Positions 15,105 to 22,208 of a stretch of 64,000 bases of DNA are shown here, piece by piece. The first letter of the stretch is position 1. Every line of letters begins with the position of its first letter. Source of the DNA: a virus. The notes beneath the pieces are model-generated. The model was given only the letters and a program-made list of their open reading frames with translations. It had not been told where the DNA came from and searched no databases. The position numbers were made by a program, and so were the translations under genes. The DNA lies in the IMG/VR virus record IMGVR_UViG_3300042384_000211, positions 62,001 to 126,000 of that record. One strand, written 5' to 3'.

Positions 15105-17100
15105 GATATGTTCCATCAAAATTTGCAGGAACACCCTGTTCCATACGCTCAATCATTAGTTCATAATAATGTTTAATATCAACATCATCGTTGTTGACTA
15201 ATTTTTTAGCCCATACAATAGCCTTGCCCCACGAACCTCGAGTATATTCTTTGCGATACTCTTCGTGCATATACAGATTAGTACGACCAACTGTATAAAT
15301 GTCAAGACCAATTGTTTTACCTTTAACAGCAATGTTATCTAGCCATACTACAGGAAATGCATCTTTACAATACTCAGCAGTTTTAGGACCAATGATTAGT
15401 AGGACACCATATGATTTAGTCTGTCCTTCTAGTCGAGCCGCTGTACTTACACTGTCACCTAATACGTCATAGCCAAACTTGCTCTTAGCACCAATGTTAC
15501 CAATTAAGGTTTCACCAGTGTTGACACCCGCACCCATACCAACTGGCGGACGACCACTGGCTACAAGTTCTACGTTAAAGTCCTCAATGGCTTTGATCAT
15601 TTCAAGTGCTGTCTGTACAGCAGTCTTGGCGTGATTAGCATCATCTAATGGAGCACCGTGTACGTGTAGTGACGCATCACCAATGAACTTAATCAGAGTA
15701 CCGTCGTTCTTAAGTACAGGAATACTCAGTGCTGTCATGTAGTCGTTCATGATCTGTGTGAGACCTTCTACATCATCTCCAAAACTTTCACCGAGTGTAG
15801 TAAAGCCACGTAGGTCAGTCATAACAATTGATAACTCTCGACGTTCACCACCTAACTTAATTAAGTCTGGATTCTTTTGCAAGCGTTCAACAATAGTAGG
15901 GTTAACATAACTACCAAATTGTTTCTTGATCTGTTGTTTCTGTAGGAACTCTGATACAAACTTAACGCCGTAAGCATGTAGCATAACTAGAACTATGCCT
16001 GCCGTTGGTACAATAGCATCAATTAAAAATTTGTAGTGCGAGAACAGGTACATACTAGCAGGAATTAAACTAGCAGTTAATACAATACCTACACCAAGTC
16101 CTACATAGACCCAACGGCTTAAGAACAAGATGATCAAACTGATAGCGATAAGTGCCAACAGTTCAGCACCAGGTGCCCAATCGGGACGTTCAATGTTTAC
16201 ATTGTTGGCTAATGTGCCAATTACAGCGGCCTGCATATCTTGAGGCCACACGTTACCTTTACTTGTTGCTACAGGATTATTAGTACCTGCGGCTGTAGTG
16301 CCCACAATAACAATATTGCCACCAAAATCGTCGGGCAAATCAACTGCCGATACTTGACGATTAGTCTGACTCCAGTCTACCCAGATACGTCCTTGACTGT
16401 CTGTACTGATAGGATTAAAGCCAGGAATACGCATCTTCTCTACACCTTGCGCATTTAACTTAACTTGGAAAGTATTAGTGTTGACTAAGACTCGCAGAAC
16501 TTCTAATGGTATACTAGGATATACATTATTGTCGTAGCCCACAAACAATGGCAGTCTACGGTTAACCCCGTCTATTTCTGGAAATGTGTTAGCAATACCA
16601 ACACCAACAGCATTCTGCTCTAAACTAGGAATGTTAGCAATGATGCCTGGATATTGTACAATAGTGTCAATGTACTCTGAGCCAATAACAGCACTACCTG
16701 GCTTACGTGGAATATTCTTAGTTGCTTGGCCGGGCATGTTGGTTAAGATAACAGGAAAGTCTGTTAATGCTTCAGCAAGGTAAGCATCACCACCTTGTCG
16801 ATCAGTCTCTGGCATCATAACAGTCCAAACAACCAGACCAGCATTATGACTATACAGGTCGCTGATCAGGTCTGCGTAAACATCACGTTTGAATGGCCAC
16901 TGTCCAAACTTGTCTAGAGTGGCTTCATCTATGTTTACAGTGTAGATATTATTTTCTACCGGGGGTTGACTGGTAATAAGCTGATCAAAATATCGTAATT
17001 TAACGCTTTCTACAAACGTAGGACCAGTAATAGTAATACCGACAATCAGTGCTAGGGTTAGGACCGCAGTCCAAGGTGAGAGTAAGATTTTTTTAAGCAT
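15088..17100 (-). CDS. CHASE2 sensor adenylate/guanylate cyclase (class III)
   Basis: A 670-residue membrane cyclase. An N-terminal anchor (WTAVLTLALIVGITITGP) is followed by a periplasmic CHASE2 domain (about 30-310), three membrane helices (about 320-395) and a class III catalytic domain (about 420-600). Metal Asp residues are in IVMTDLRGFT and FIGDASLHVHG. The usual Asn of the GDxVNxAAR motif is Ser (VLGDSVSTAARLE), while the Arg is kept, so activity may be reduced. It would make cAMP or cGMP in response to an extracytoplasmic signal. Expression seems late: a AATAAATA box sits exactly 5 bases before the ATG. Confidence 0.88.
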   Translation of the reverse strand: MLKKILLSPWTAVLTLALIVGITITGPTFVESVKLRYFDQLITSQPPVENNIYTVNIDEATLDKFGQWPFKRDVYADLISDLYSHNAGLVVWTVMMPETDRQGGDAYLAEALTDFPVILTNMPGQATKNIPRKPGSAVIGSEYIDTIVQYPGIIANIPSLEQNAVGVGIANTFPEIDGVNRRLPLFVGYDNNVYPSIPLEVLRVLVNTNTFQVKLNAQGVEKMRIPGFNPISTDSQGRIWVDWSQTNRQVSAVDLPDDFGGNIVIVGTTAAGTNNPVATSKGNVWPQDMQAAVIGTLANNVNIERPDWAPGAELLALIAISLIILFLSRWVYVGLGVGIVLTASLIPASMYLFSHYKFLIDAIVPTAGIVLVMLHAYGVKFVSEFLQKQQIKKQFGSYVNPTIVERLQKNPDLIKLGGERRELSIVMTDLRGFTTLGESFGDDVEGLTQIMNDYMTALSIPVLKNDGTLIKFIGDASLHVHGAPLDDANHAKTAVQTALEMIKAIEDFNVELVASGRPPVGMGAGVNTGETLIGNIGAKSKFGYDVLGDSVSTAARLEGQTKSYGVLLIIGPKTAEYCKDAFPVVWLDNIAVKGKTIGLDIYTVGRTNLYMHEEYRKEYTRGSWGKAIVWAKKLVNNDDVDIKHYYELMIERMEQGVPANFDGTYHATSK

Positions 17101-17105
17101 AAGAT

Positions 17106-17113
17106 TATTTATT
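17106..17113 (-). promoter_or_regulatory. Late-type promoter AATAAATA, 5 bases from cyclase ATG
   Basis: Minus strand AATAAATA then ATCTT then ATG (17100). The box overlaps the rpoZ stop codon. No ribosome site between. Confidence 0.55.
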
Positions 17114-17363
17114 ATCTGCTTTGACGTAATCGATCTAAATATTCTCGGCCAATCTTACCCTCTTCAAGTTCTTGCAGTGCAGCACTAACAGTACGATTAC
17201 GGTATTTTAGGTTTGAATCAGCATTCTGTGCAATACGTCTAGTAGACTCAATCTCACGTGCTCGTGTAGCGGCAATTAAAATCATTTCAAATCTATTACC
17301 CCCTACATTAACCAATGCCCGATCTACGTCAATTTCTGTGCCTAATTTATCGATGTAACTCAT
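17112..17363 (-). CDS. rpoZ: RNA polymerase omega subunit
   Basis: An 83-residue omega-type protein. GGNRFEMILIAATRAREIES matches the conserved N-terminal helix that binds the beta' subunit, and TVSAALQELEEGKIG matches the next conserved helix. Length fits bacterial omega (about 70-95). Omega helps assemble RNA polymerase and is needed for ppGpp response at one site. A phage copy could replace host omega to alter promoter use. It has its own sigma-70 promoter with -10 at 17396-17401 and a GGAACAGC ribosome site, suggesting early expression. Confidence 0.88.
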   Translation of the reverse strand: MSYIDKLGTEIDVDRALVNVGGNRFEMILIAATRAREIESTRRIAQNADSNLKYRNRTVSAALQELEEGKIGREYLDRLRQSR

Positions 17364-17395
17364 TGCTGTTCCTTATATTGTTTAATAGTACAACT

Positions 17396-17424
17396 ATTAT
17401 ACAGTCGTTAGAAATAAAAGTCAA
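17396..17424 (-). promoter_or_regulatory. Sigma-70 promoter for rpoZ
   Basis: Minus strand TTGACT (17424-17419), 17 bases, TATAAT (17401-17396), ending in the same ACGACTG/TATAAT context as the other early promoters. Confidence 0.85.
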
Positions 17425-17427
17425 GAG

Positions 17428-17491
17428 AAAGCCCACTTAGTTGGCTTTTTAATTGTATTTTTAAATGGCGACAATAAGAAAAATTTATAAG
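17428..17491 (+). repeat. Diverged direct repeat, left copy
   Basis: A weak hairpin (AAAGCC / GGCTTT) followed by TTTTTAATTGTATTTTTAAA, then TGGCGACAATAAG and an A/T tail. A second copy in the same orientation is at 18543-18605. The two copies bracket cytochrome c and ahpC, and each lies ahead of a plus-strand gene. Confidence 0.75.
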
Positions 17492-17548
17492 CAGTAGGCA
17501 TGACTGTTTCATGAAGTCAAGAGAAATTTAATCAAATATATTTTAAGT

Positions 17549-17556
17549 GTTAAATA
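17549..17556 (+). promoter_or_regulatory. Late-type promoter GTTAAATA for cytochrome c
   Basis: GTTAAATACTATGC matches the extended T4 late pattern (TATAAATACTAT) except for two bases, 32 bases before the ATG, with a GAAAGG ribosome site between. Confidence 0.5.
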
Positions 17557-17588
17557 CTATGCAAGTCCAACTTTTATGAAAGGTTTAT

Positions 17589-17885
17589 ATGAAATTAATC
17601 TTAACAGTATTATTATTAGGTAGTTGTATTACAGCAAATGCTAATCAAGCACTAGCACAAAAAAGTGGTTGTCTGGCATGTCACGCAGTTGATCGTAAAA
17701 TCATAGGACCATCATATCAAGATGTTGCTAAGAAATACAAAGGTCAAGACGTCGAAGCAAAATTAGTAGACAAGGTTAAGAAGGGTGGTAGCGGAGTATG
17801 GGGTCCCATGCCTATGCCAGCACACAGTCCACAGGTTAAAGACGAAGATATTAAAACACTTGTTAAATGGGTGTTAGCGCAGTAA
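17589..17885 (+). CDS. Periplasmic class I cytochrome c (c551/c552-like)
   Basis: A 98-residue protein with a signal peptide (MKLILTVLLLGSCITANA), one haem c site (Cys28, Cys31, His32 in GCLACH) and a likely Met ligand in GPMPMPAHS. KIIGPSYQDVAKKYKG is typical of small proteobacterial cytochromes c551/c552. It would carry electrons in the periplasm after export and haem attachment by host Ccm. A signal peptide plus an intact haem site argues for function. Together with PqqA 1.2 kb away it suggests support for a quinoprotein dehydrogenase chain. It ends at a bidirectional terminator shared with ahpC. Confidence 0.92.
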   Translation: MKLILTVLLLGSCITANANQALAQKSGCLACHAVDRKIIGPSYQDVAKKYKGQDVEAKLVDKVKKGGSGVWGPMPMPAHSPQVKDEDIKTLVKWVLAQ

Positions 17886-17886
17886 T

Positions 17887-17912
17887 AAAAAGCCCCTTAA
17901 TTGGGGCTTTTT
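17887..17912. terminator. Bidirectional intrinsic terminator
   Basis: Perfect stem AAAAAGCCCC / GGGGCTTTTT with loop TTAATT between the convergent cytochrome c and ahpC genes. Confidence 0.93.
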
Positions 17913-17916
17913 GTTT

Positions 17917-18483
17917 TTATAGTTTACCAACTAGGTCCAAACTTGGTGCTAGTGTAGCACTACCTTCTTGCCATTTAGCCGGGCATACTTCACCCGGATG
18001 TTCACGTGTGTATTTTGCCGCTTTAACTTTACGTAATAGTTCTTTTGCATCACGACCAACACCACCTGGATTAATCTCAATAATCTGTACTACGCCATCT
18101 GGGTCAATAACAAATGTACCACGGTCAGCCAGGCCTTCTAAAGGAATAAGCACACCAAACTGTTCACTTAGCTGATGATTAGGATCACCAATCATTGTAT
18201 ATGTGATGTTACGGATTGTGTCTGTAGCATCTGCCCATGCTTTGTGTACAAAGTGTGTGTCTGTGCTTACGCTGTATACTTCTACACCTAATGCTTTAAA
18301 GTCACTAGCGTATACGTCTTGCAAGTCTGCTAGCTCTGTTGGGCAGACAAATGTAAAGTCTGCTGGATAGAAAAACACCACTGACCAATGGCCTTTTAAA
18401 TCTTGCTCTGTTACTTCTACAAACTGACCTTGACGATATGCTTGTGCTTTGAACGCTTGTACTTCTTTACCGATTAAACTCAT
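17917..18483 (-). CDS. ahpC: Peroxiredoxin, alkyl hydroperoxide reductase subunit C
   Basis: A 188-residue typical 2-Cys peroxiredoxin. The peroxidatic Cys is in [16 protein letters not shown] and the resolving Cys in [13 protein letters not shown]. Length matches bacterial AhpC (187). It reduces hydrogen and organic peroxides in the cytoplasm and needs AhpF or another reductant, not seen in this window. The sequence is close to proteobacterial AhpC, so recent host capture is plausible. It has an AAGGAGAAGTAA ribosome site, and shares a terminator with the cytochrome c gene and a repeat-flanked segment. Confidence 0.95.
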   Translation of the reverse strand: MSLIGKEVQAFKAQAYRQGQFVEVTEQDLKGHWSVVFFYPADFTFVCPTELADLQDVYASDFKALGVEVYSVSTDTHFVHKAWADATDTIRNITYTMIGDPNHQLSEQFGVLIPLEGLADRGTFVIDPDGVVQIIEINPGGVGRDAKELLRKVKAAKYTREHPGEVCPAKWQEGSATLAPSLDLVGKL

Positions 18484-18542
18484 TTACTTCTCCTTATTAA
18501 ATTGTTAATGTACATATATTATATATTAAAATTTTTAATAAA

Positions 18543-18605
18543 AAAAGCCCGATTAATAGGTTTTTTTAATTGTATTTTTTAATGACCGCAATAAGTTTTG
18601 TTTAT
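18543..18605 (+). repeat. Diverged direct repeat, right copy
   Basis: AAAAAGCCCGATTAATAGG then TTTTTTTAATTGTATTTTTT, AATGACCGCAATAAG and a TTTATA end. It aligns along its length with 17428-17491. The hairpin is degraded in this copy. Confidence 0.75.
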
Positions 18606-18623
18606 AGGTTATGAAGTAACAAT

Positions 18624-18631
18624 GATAAATA
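18624..18631 (+). promoter_or_regulatory. Late-type promoter GATAAATA, 5 bases from ATG
   Basis: GATAAATA, then ACTGT, then ATG at 18637. The spacing matches the other predicted leaderless late genes. Confidence 0.55.
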
Positions 18632-18636
18632 ACTGT

Positions 18637-19104
18637 ATGAAACATATACATCACATCTTACCTCAATACCTAGGCGGCACTGACGATCCTAGTAACCTAA
18701 TAGAACTTACTGTAGAAGCTCACGCAGAAGCGCATCGCTTATTATACGAGCAACACGGCAATTGGCAAGACTATTGTGCGTGGCAAGCATTGTCCGGACG
18801 TATTGGGCAAGAAGAAATATTAAGGATGAAACAAGGTATGGCTAATAAAGGTAGAAAGCGTACACCAGAACAGATTGAAAATATTAAAGCAGCCGCAAGG
18901 AAACGAGTCGAAAGACATCGCGCTGATGGTACATTAGAACGTGCAGCTATTAAGCAAAGTGCATCAATGAAGGGAAAAGTAAAATCTGAAGAACATATAG
19001 CTAATTGGGCGGCTAGTCGAAAAGGGCATGCGGTATCTGAAGAAACACGAGAAAAAATAAGAAAGACATTAGCAGAAACTAGAGCCAATAAAAAAGCTCT
19101 ATAA
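18637..19104 (+). CDS. HNH endonuclease with NUMOD3 repeats
   Basis: Start placed at ATG 18637 (MKHIHHILPQYLGGTDD). An in-frame ATG at 18622 is also possible. The 155-residue product begins with an HNH-type core (HHILP...DDPSNLIELTVEAHAEAHRLLYE) seen in many phage homing nucleases. Two or three NUMOD3-like helices follow (GRKRTPEQIENIKAAARK, GKVKSEEHIANWAASRKG, AVSEETREKIRKTL) that bind DNA. It is a free-standing mobile gene beside ahpC and pqqA. The transcription terminator overlaps its last codons. Confidence 0.85.
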   Translation: MKHIHHILPQYLGGTDDPSNLIELTVEAHAEAHRLLYEQHGNWQDYCAWQALSGRIGQEEILRMKQGMANKGRKRTPEQIENIKAAARKRVERHRADGTLERAAIKQSASMKGKVKSEEHIANWAASRKGHAVSEETREKIRKTLAETRANKKAL

Positions 19105-19114
19105 AAGAGCTTTT
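19092..19114. terminator. Bidirectional intrinsic terminator
   Basis: Stem AAAAGCTCT / AGAGCTTTT, loop ATAAA, T-rich on both sides. It lies between the convergent HNH gene and pqqA. Confidence 0.85.
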
Positions 19115-19132
19115 ATTATCATGTGTTAAATC

Positions 19133-19204
19133 TTAACGATTCATTACATAAAGAGTCACTTCAAAACCGAAACGCATTTCTGTTGCTGCTGGTGTAGTCC
19201 ACAT
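19133..19204 (-). CDS. pqqA: Coenzyme PQQ precursor peptide PqqA
   Basis: A 23-codon ORF with a strong ribosome site (CTAGGAGAATTATT). It starts MWTTPA and carries R-x-G-x-E-V-T-L-Y near its end, the signature of PqqA, where Glu15 and Tyr19 are cross-linked by PqqE and become pyrroloquinoline quinone. The length of 23 residues, MW start, Pro5 and the NR C-terminus all match the classic 23-24 residue form. No pqqB-E is in the window, so host enzymes would mature it. A leader of about 60 bases contains GTATAAGTACTAG, close to the late promoter pattern. Neighbours are an HNH gene and a terminator. Too short for chance-free statistics, but every functional position fits. Confidence 0.85.
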   Translation of the reverse strand: MWTTPAATEMRFGFEVTLYVMNR

Positions 19205-19351
19205 AATAATTCTCCTAGATAAAAGTCTAAAACAACGTTGTGTTGTTACTAGTACTTATACATATAATAACACCAATATGGCCTAAATAACATACGTAAA
19301 ATCATTAAAGACCGATAATTTTCTTGCGATTAGTTTAGATTGCTATATCTG

Positions 19352-19525
19352 TTATTTTTTCAAACACTGTGCGTGTACTTTAAATGTATCAAATTTTAAC
19401 CAATAGGTCAATGATTGTTTAGCATCTTCACATTGCGTTTCATTGGCAAATTCAAGTGTAACCTTGCCCGGTATATCTTTTGGGTCAGTTATGTTTACCA
19501 CTAGTATCAATAGTATCCAACTCAT
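19352..19525 (-). CDS. Small secreted or membrane-anchored protein with two Cys
   Basis: Start placed at ATG 19525, which overlaps the stop of the phosphoesterase gene (ATGA). The 57-residue product has a short hydrophobic start (MSWILLILVVNITD) and two cysteines (ETQCEDAKQ, HAQCLKK) that could form a disulfide outside the cytoplasm. This layout is common in small phage proteins of unknown function. The 147 bases between it and pqqA hold only a possible pqqA promoter. Confidence 0.65.
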   Translation of the reverse strand: MSWILLILVVNITDPKDIPGKVTLEFANETQCEDAKQSLTYWLKFDTFKVHAQCLKK

Positions 19526-20289
19526 TGGATTATGTGATTCCAGTAGACTATAGCCCAACGCCCATCGTCGTGTTCAACAAGCGCACTACAACTTTCTACC
19601 CAGTCACCATCGTTCATATAGATCATACCGTTGGGCATGTGTTTGATTTCCGGAGTATGTATATGTCCGCAGATTACACCATCGTATCCACGTTTGGCCG
19701 CATAGTCAGTTAGATTAGTTTCAAATTTAAATACAAAGTCTATTGCTTTCTTAACTTTATGTTTGAGATACTTACTAAGACTCCAATAGCCAAATCCCAA
19801 CTTACTTCTGCAGTAGTTAAAATAGTTGTTAAACCATAAAGCTACATCGTAGGCCTTATCACCTAAAAATCCAATCCATGGTGCTAACCTAGTAATACCA
19901 TCAAACATATCGCCGTGTGTAATTAGAAACAATTCTCCATCTACACTGCGATACTCTGCTTGATTAACAATACGTATACGGCCTAGACTAAAATGATGTT
20001 GTACCAGAGGACGGAGGAATTCGTCATGGTTACCGGTCACATAGGTTACATTACATCCTCGTTTACTGTAGCCTAGTATTCGTCGAATAACATTAGTGTG
20101 CGATTGTTTCCATGCCCACTTGTTCTGTTGTATCTTCCACCCATCAATGATGTCACCTATTAGGAATAGATTATCACAGGTGTGATGTTTGAGAAAGTTA
20201 TTCAGCAATTCAGCTTTAGCATCTTTAGTGCCAAGGTGAAAGTCAGATATACAAATTGTTTTGTATCTAATTAAGGGAACAGTGACCAT
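19522..20289 (-). CDS. LpxH-like calcineurin-fold phosphoesterase
   Basis: A 255-residue metallophosphoesterase with all family motifs: DFHLG, LIGDIIDGW, VTGNHDEFL, ITHGDMFD and GHIHTPEI. The order and spacing resemble the UDP-2,3-diacylglucosamine hydrolase-like group, which hydrolyses the pyrophosphate of a lipid A precursor, although many relatives act on other substrates. KYLKHKVKKAIDFVFKFE is a basic amphipathic stretch that may touch the membrane. It is flanked by two tiny membrane peptides, so a membrane substrate is plausible. Substrate not certain. Confidence 0.85.
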   Translation of the reverse strand: MVTVPLIRYKTICISDFHLGTKDAKAELLNNFLKHHTCDNLFLIGDIIDGWKIQQNKWAWKQSHTNVIRRILGYSKRGCNVTYVTGNHDEFLRPLVQHHFSLGRIRIVNQAEYRSVDGELFLITHGDMFDGITRLAPWIGFLGDKAYDVALWFNNYFNYCRSKLGFGYWSLSKYLKHKVKKAIDFVFKFETNLTDYAAKRGYDGVICGHIHTPEIKHMPNGMIYMNDGDWVESCSALVEHDDGRWAIVYWNHIIQ

Positions 20290-20360
20290 ATGCCAATGGC
20301 CGCCATGATCGCTAATATACCACTAATTTCTTTTACAGCTTCTATAAAAATCTCAAACAT
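20271..20360 (-). CDS. Membrane mini-protein, 29 aa
   Basis: A 29-residue ORF (MFEIFIEAVKEI then ISGILAIMAAIGIWSLF) with a TAGGAAAAACT ribosome site. It overlaps the start of the phosphoesterase gene by 19 bases. It is a single hydrophobic helix. Supported by ribosome site, coupling and the otherwise unexplained gap. Confidence 0.55.
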   Translation of the reverse strand: MFEIFIEAVKEISGILAIMAAIGIWSLFP

Positions 20361-20371
20361 AGTTTTTCCTA

Positions 20372-21799
20372 TTAGAAGTTGTACTGCAATTGCACACGTA
20401 GGGCATCTGCTTTAAAGTTAGCATAGTCTTGTTTTGCTATTGTAGTAGCAGTTGCTCCTGTTACTAAATTGCTACGGTTCATCATATGATAGTAAGCCAC
20501 AAGTTCAACTTCTGGAGCAATTTGCCATTCAGCTCCTATCTCCCAATCGTTAACCTTGTTCATCGGTGAGTTAGTTTCTGCTTTTGACGCACCATCAAAG
20601 TATTGCCATCTAACAAATGGAATTAAAGTACCATTAGTATCTAACACTTTGAAGTTGTCAATCTTATACATAGTTTGAATGTAGCCACCGTTTAAGTTAG
20701 TTTCTTTGATAATACCATCAGTGCTAGCAGTAGTATCTAAGCCAGGAGTTTTACCCCAGTTCCACTCACCTTGTAGACCTAATGGCTGTGGGTACATCAT
20801 AAAACTTACACCCACACGTTGATCTTTAAAACCAGTTGTGTTGCCTGCTTCTAATGTTGGTGTTTTAGTTGCGTAAACATTGTTGCCCATATTTTTTCTA
20901 TATGCACTACCTGTTCTTACATACTTGCCCGAGTAACCTTGTACACCAGCTTCGTAGATTTGACCGCTTTCGGTTTTCCATGGGTAAGTAGCACGTGCCA
21001 CAACGTGGTAGTTGTCATTACGATCTTGTTGGTTAGCACCTTGACCATTATAAACACCCAAGGCAACCATACCGTAGTTACCCGAATGTTTTAAACCGCC
21101 GTCTTGAATTTCTTTAAAGAGCTTTTGAACGTTGTCCGGTGTGTAGTAATAAAACGCACCCAAATCACGCTCGTCACGTACTGCACTATTAAATGCGTCA
21201 GCGCGATCAAGTGCTAGACGATTTTGTGAAGATTGTAAGTTTTCAAAGCCATATGGTACTTTACTTTGTCCAACACGAACGCGGTGTACTTTGTCTTTGG
21301 TCAAGTTAACATCACCATAAGCATCACGCAGTTGCGCTACGTTACCTGTGGTACCTGCTGTACTAGCAAAGTCAGGTTGAATATAATAATCCAAACGCTC
21401 ACCAGCTGAACCAGAAATGATCACACGTGCTCGACGGATAAGAAAGTTTTTGTCTTGATCAGCAAGAGAGTTTTTATTACCTACAGATCGATCTGACCAA
21501 AGGTTGACTCCTTCGTCACCACTAAGCATAGTAGTATTGCGCACTTGTAAATAGCCACGAATGTTCATTTTACTAGCCGCATGTACAGTGGTATCTTTTT
21601 CTTTTTTAACTGCGCCTATTTCACCAGTATGGCCTTTGTTTAGCAGTGCGCCTTCTTCTTCTGTAAGTACACCTTTCATAACCAGTGCATTAACAATGTC
21701 TGTGGTACTGTCTGCGTGAGCTTGTTTTAATCCTGCCATTGATAGTGCAAATGCTATTACTACATAATACATTATTGATTTAACTTGTTGTATGGTCAT
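20372..21799 (-). CDS. Outer-membrane porin, OprO/OprP type
   Basis: A 475-residue protein with a signal region (IAFALSMAGLKQAHA), a short N-terminal helical segment, and then alternating beta strands (MNIRGYLQVRNTT, FLIRRARVIISGSAGERLDYYIQPDFA) ending in LRVQLQYNF, a terminal aromatic suited to BAM insertion. The pattern is that of phosphate- or polyphosphate-selective porins OprO/OprP. It would increase anion uptake through the host outer membrane. It starts at ATG 21799 behind AAGGGGAATATTA. A phage porin could feed phosphate for DNA synthesis, but selectivity cannot be read here. Confidence 0.88.
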   Translation of the reverse strand: MTIQQVKSIMYYVVIAFALSMAGLKQAHADSTTDIVNALVMKGVLTEEEGALLNKGHTGEIGAVKKEKDTTVHAASKMNIRGYLQVRNTTMLSGDEGVNLWSDRSVGNKNSLADQDKNFLIRRARVIISGSAGERLDYYIQPDFASTAGTTGNVAQLRDAYGDVNLTKDKVHRVRVGQSKVPYGFENLQSSQNRLALDRADAFNSAVRDERDLGAFYYYTPDNVQKLFKEIQDGGLKHSGNYGMVALGVYNGQGANQQDRNDNYHVVARATYPWKTESGQIYEAGVQGYSGKYVRTGSAYRKNMGNNVYATKTPTLEAGNTTGFKDQRVGVSFMMYPQPLGLQGEWNWGKTPGLDTTASTDGIIKETNLNGGYIQTMYKIDNFKVLDTNGTLIPFVRWQYFDGASKAETNSPMNKVNDWEIGAEWQIAPEVELVAYYHMMNRSNLVTGATATTIAKQDYANFKADALRVQLQYNF

Positions 21800-21888
21800 T
21801 AATATTCCCCTTATATATATTATTTAAACACACAAAGATTACAGTAATGTTACAAATAGATTAAATTTTTAATACACATAGCCAAAAT

Positions 21889-21910
21889 AAAACCCGCCTC
21901 AGCGGGTTTA
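21889..21910 (-). terminator. Intrinsic terminator
   Basis: Stem AAACCCGC / GCGGGTTT with loop CTCA, followed on the minus strand by TTATTTTGG. It lies downstream of the small gene at 21925-22086. Confidence 0.88.
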
Positions 21911-21924
21911 TTGTTTTGAAGTAG

Positions 21925-22086
21925 TTAGATCCTAACCACTGACCACTTACCATTGAACGGCTTACCTTCGGCCTTGTGTTTCAGTATCTTCGTAAACTCT
22001 TTTTTCTTAAGTTTAACAATGGTTTCTGTATCATGGTCGAGACAAGCACGATATAACTTAGTGAGTAATTTACTCTGTTTCATCAT
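21925..22086 (-). CDS. Small basic protein, 53 aa
   Basis: A 53-residue ORF starting MMKQSKLLTKLYRACLD with an ideal ribosome site (AAGGAGGACATC) and a terminator right after it. It is basic (KLKKKEFTKILKHKAEGK) and ends KWSVVRI. Its own terminator plus the upstream porin terminator make it a single-gene unit between the two porin genes. A small regulator or nucleic-acid binding role is possible. No family recognised. Confidence 0.75.
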   Translation of the reverse strand: MMKQSKLLTKLYRACLDHDTETIVKLKKKEFTKILKHKAEGKPFNGKWSVVRI

Positions 22087-22157
22087 GATGTCCTCCTTGT
22101 GTACTATTTACACTAATTGTTAAAATAAAAGATTACAATTTAGATTACATATAGATT

Positions 22158-22184
22158 AAAAAAGCCCCAGTTAAGGGGCTTTTT
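22158..22184 (-). terminator. Intrinsic terminator of the porin gene
   Basis: Stem AAAAAGCCCC / GGGGCTTTTT around AGTTAA, 25 bases past the porin stop. Confidence 0.9.
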
Positions 22185-22208
22185 AATTATTAGACTAAGA
22201 AGTAAATC

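Noticed and set aside
21800-21924. Extra coding sequence upstream of the OprO/OprP-like porin
   Set aside because: Only a leader with AAGGGGAATATTA and a terminator for the small gene was found.
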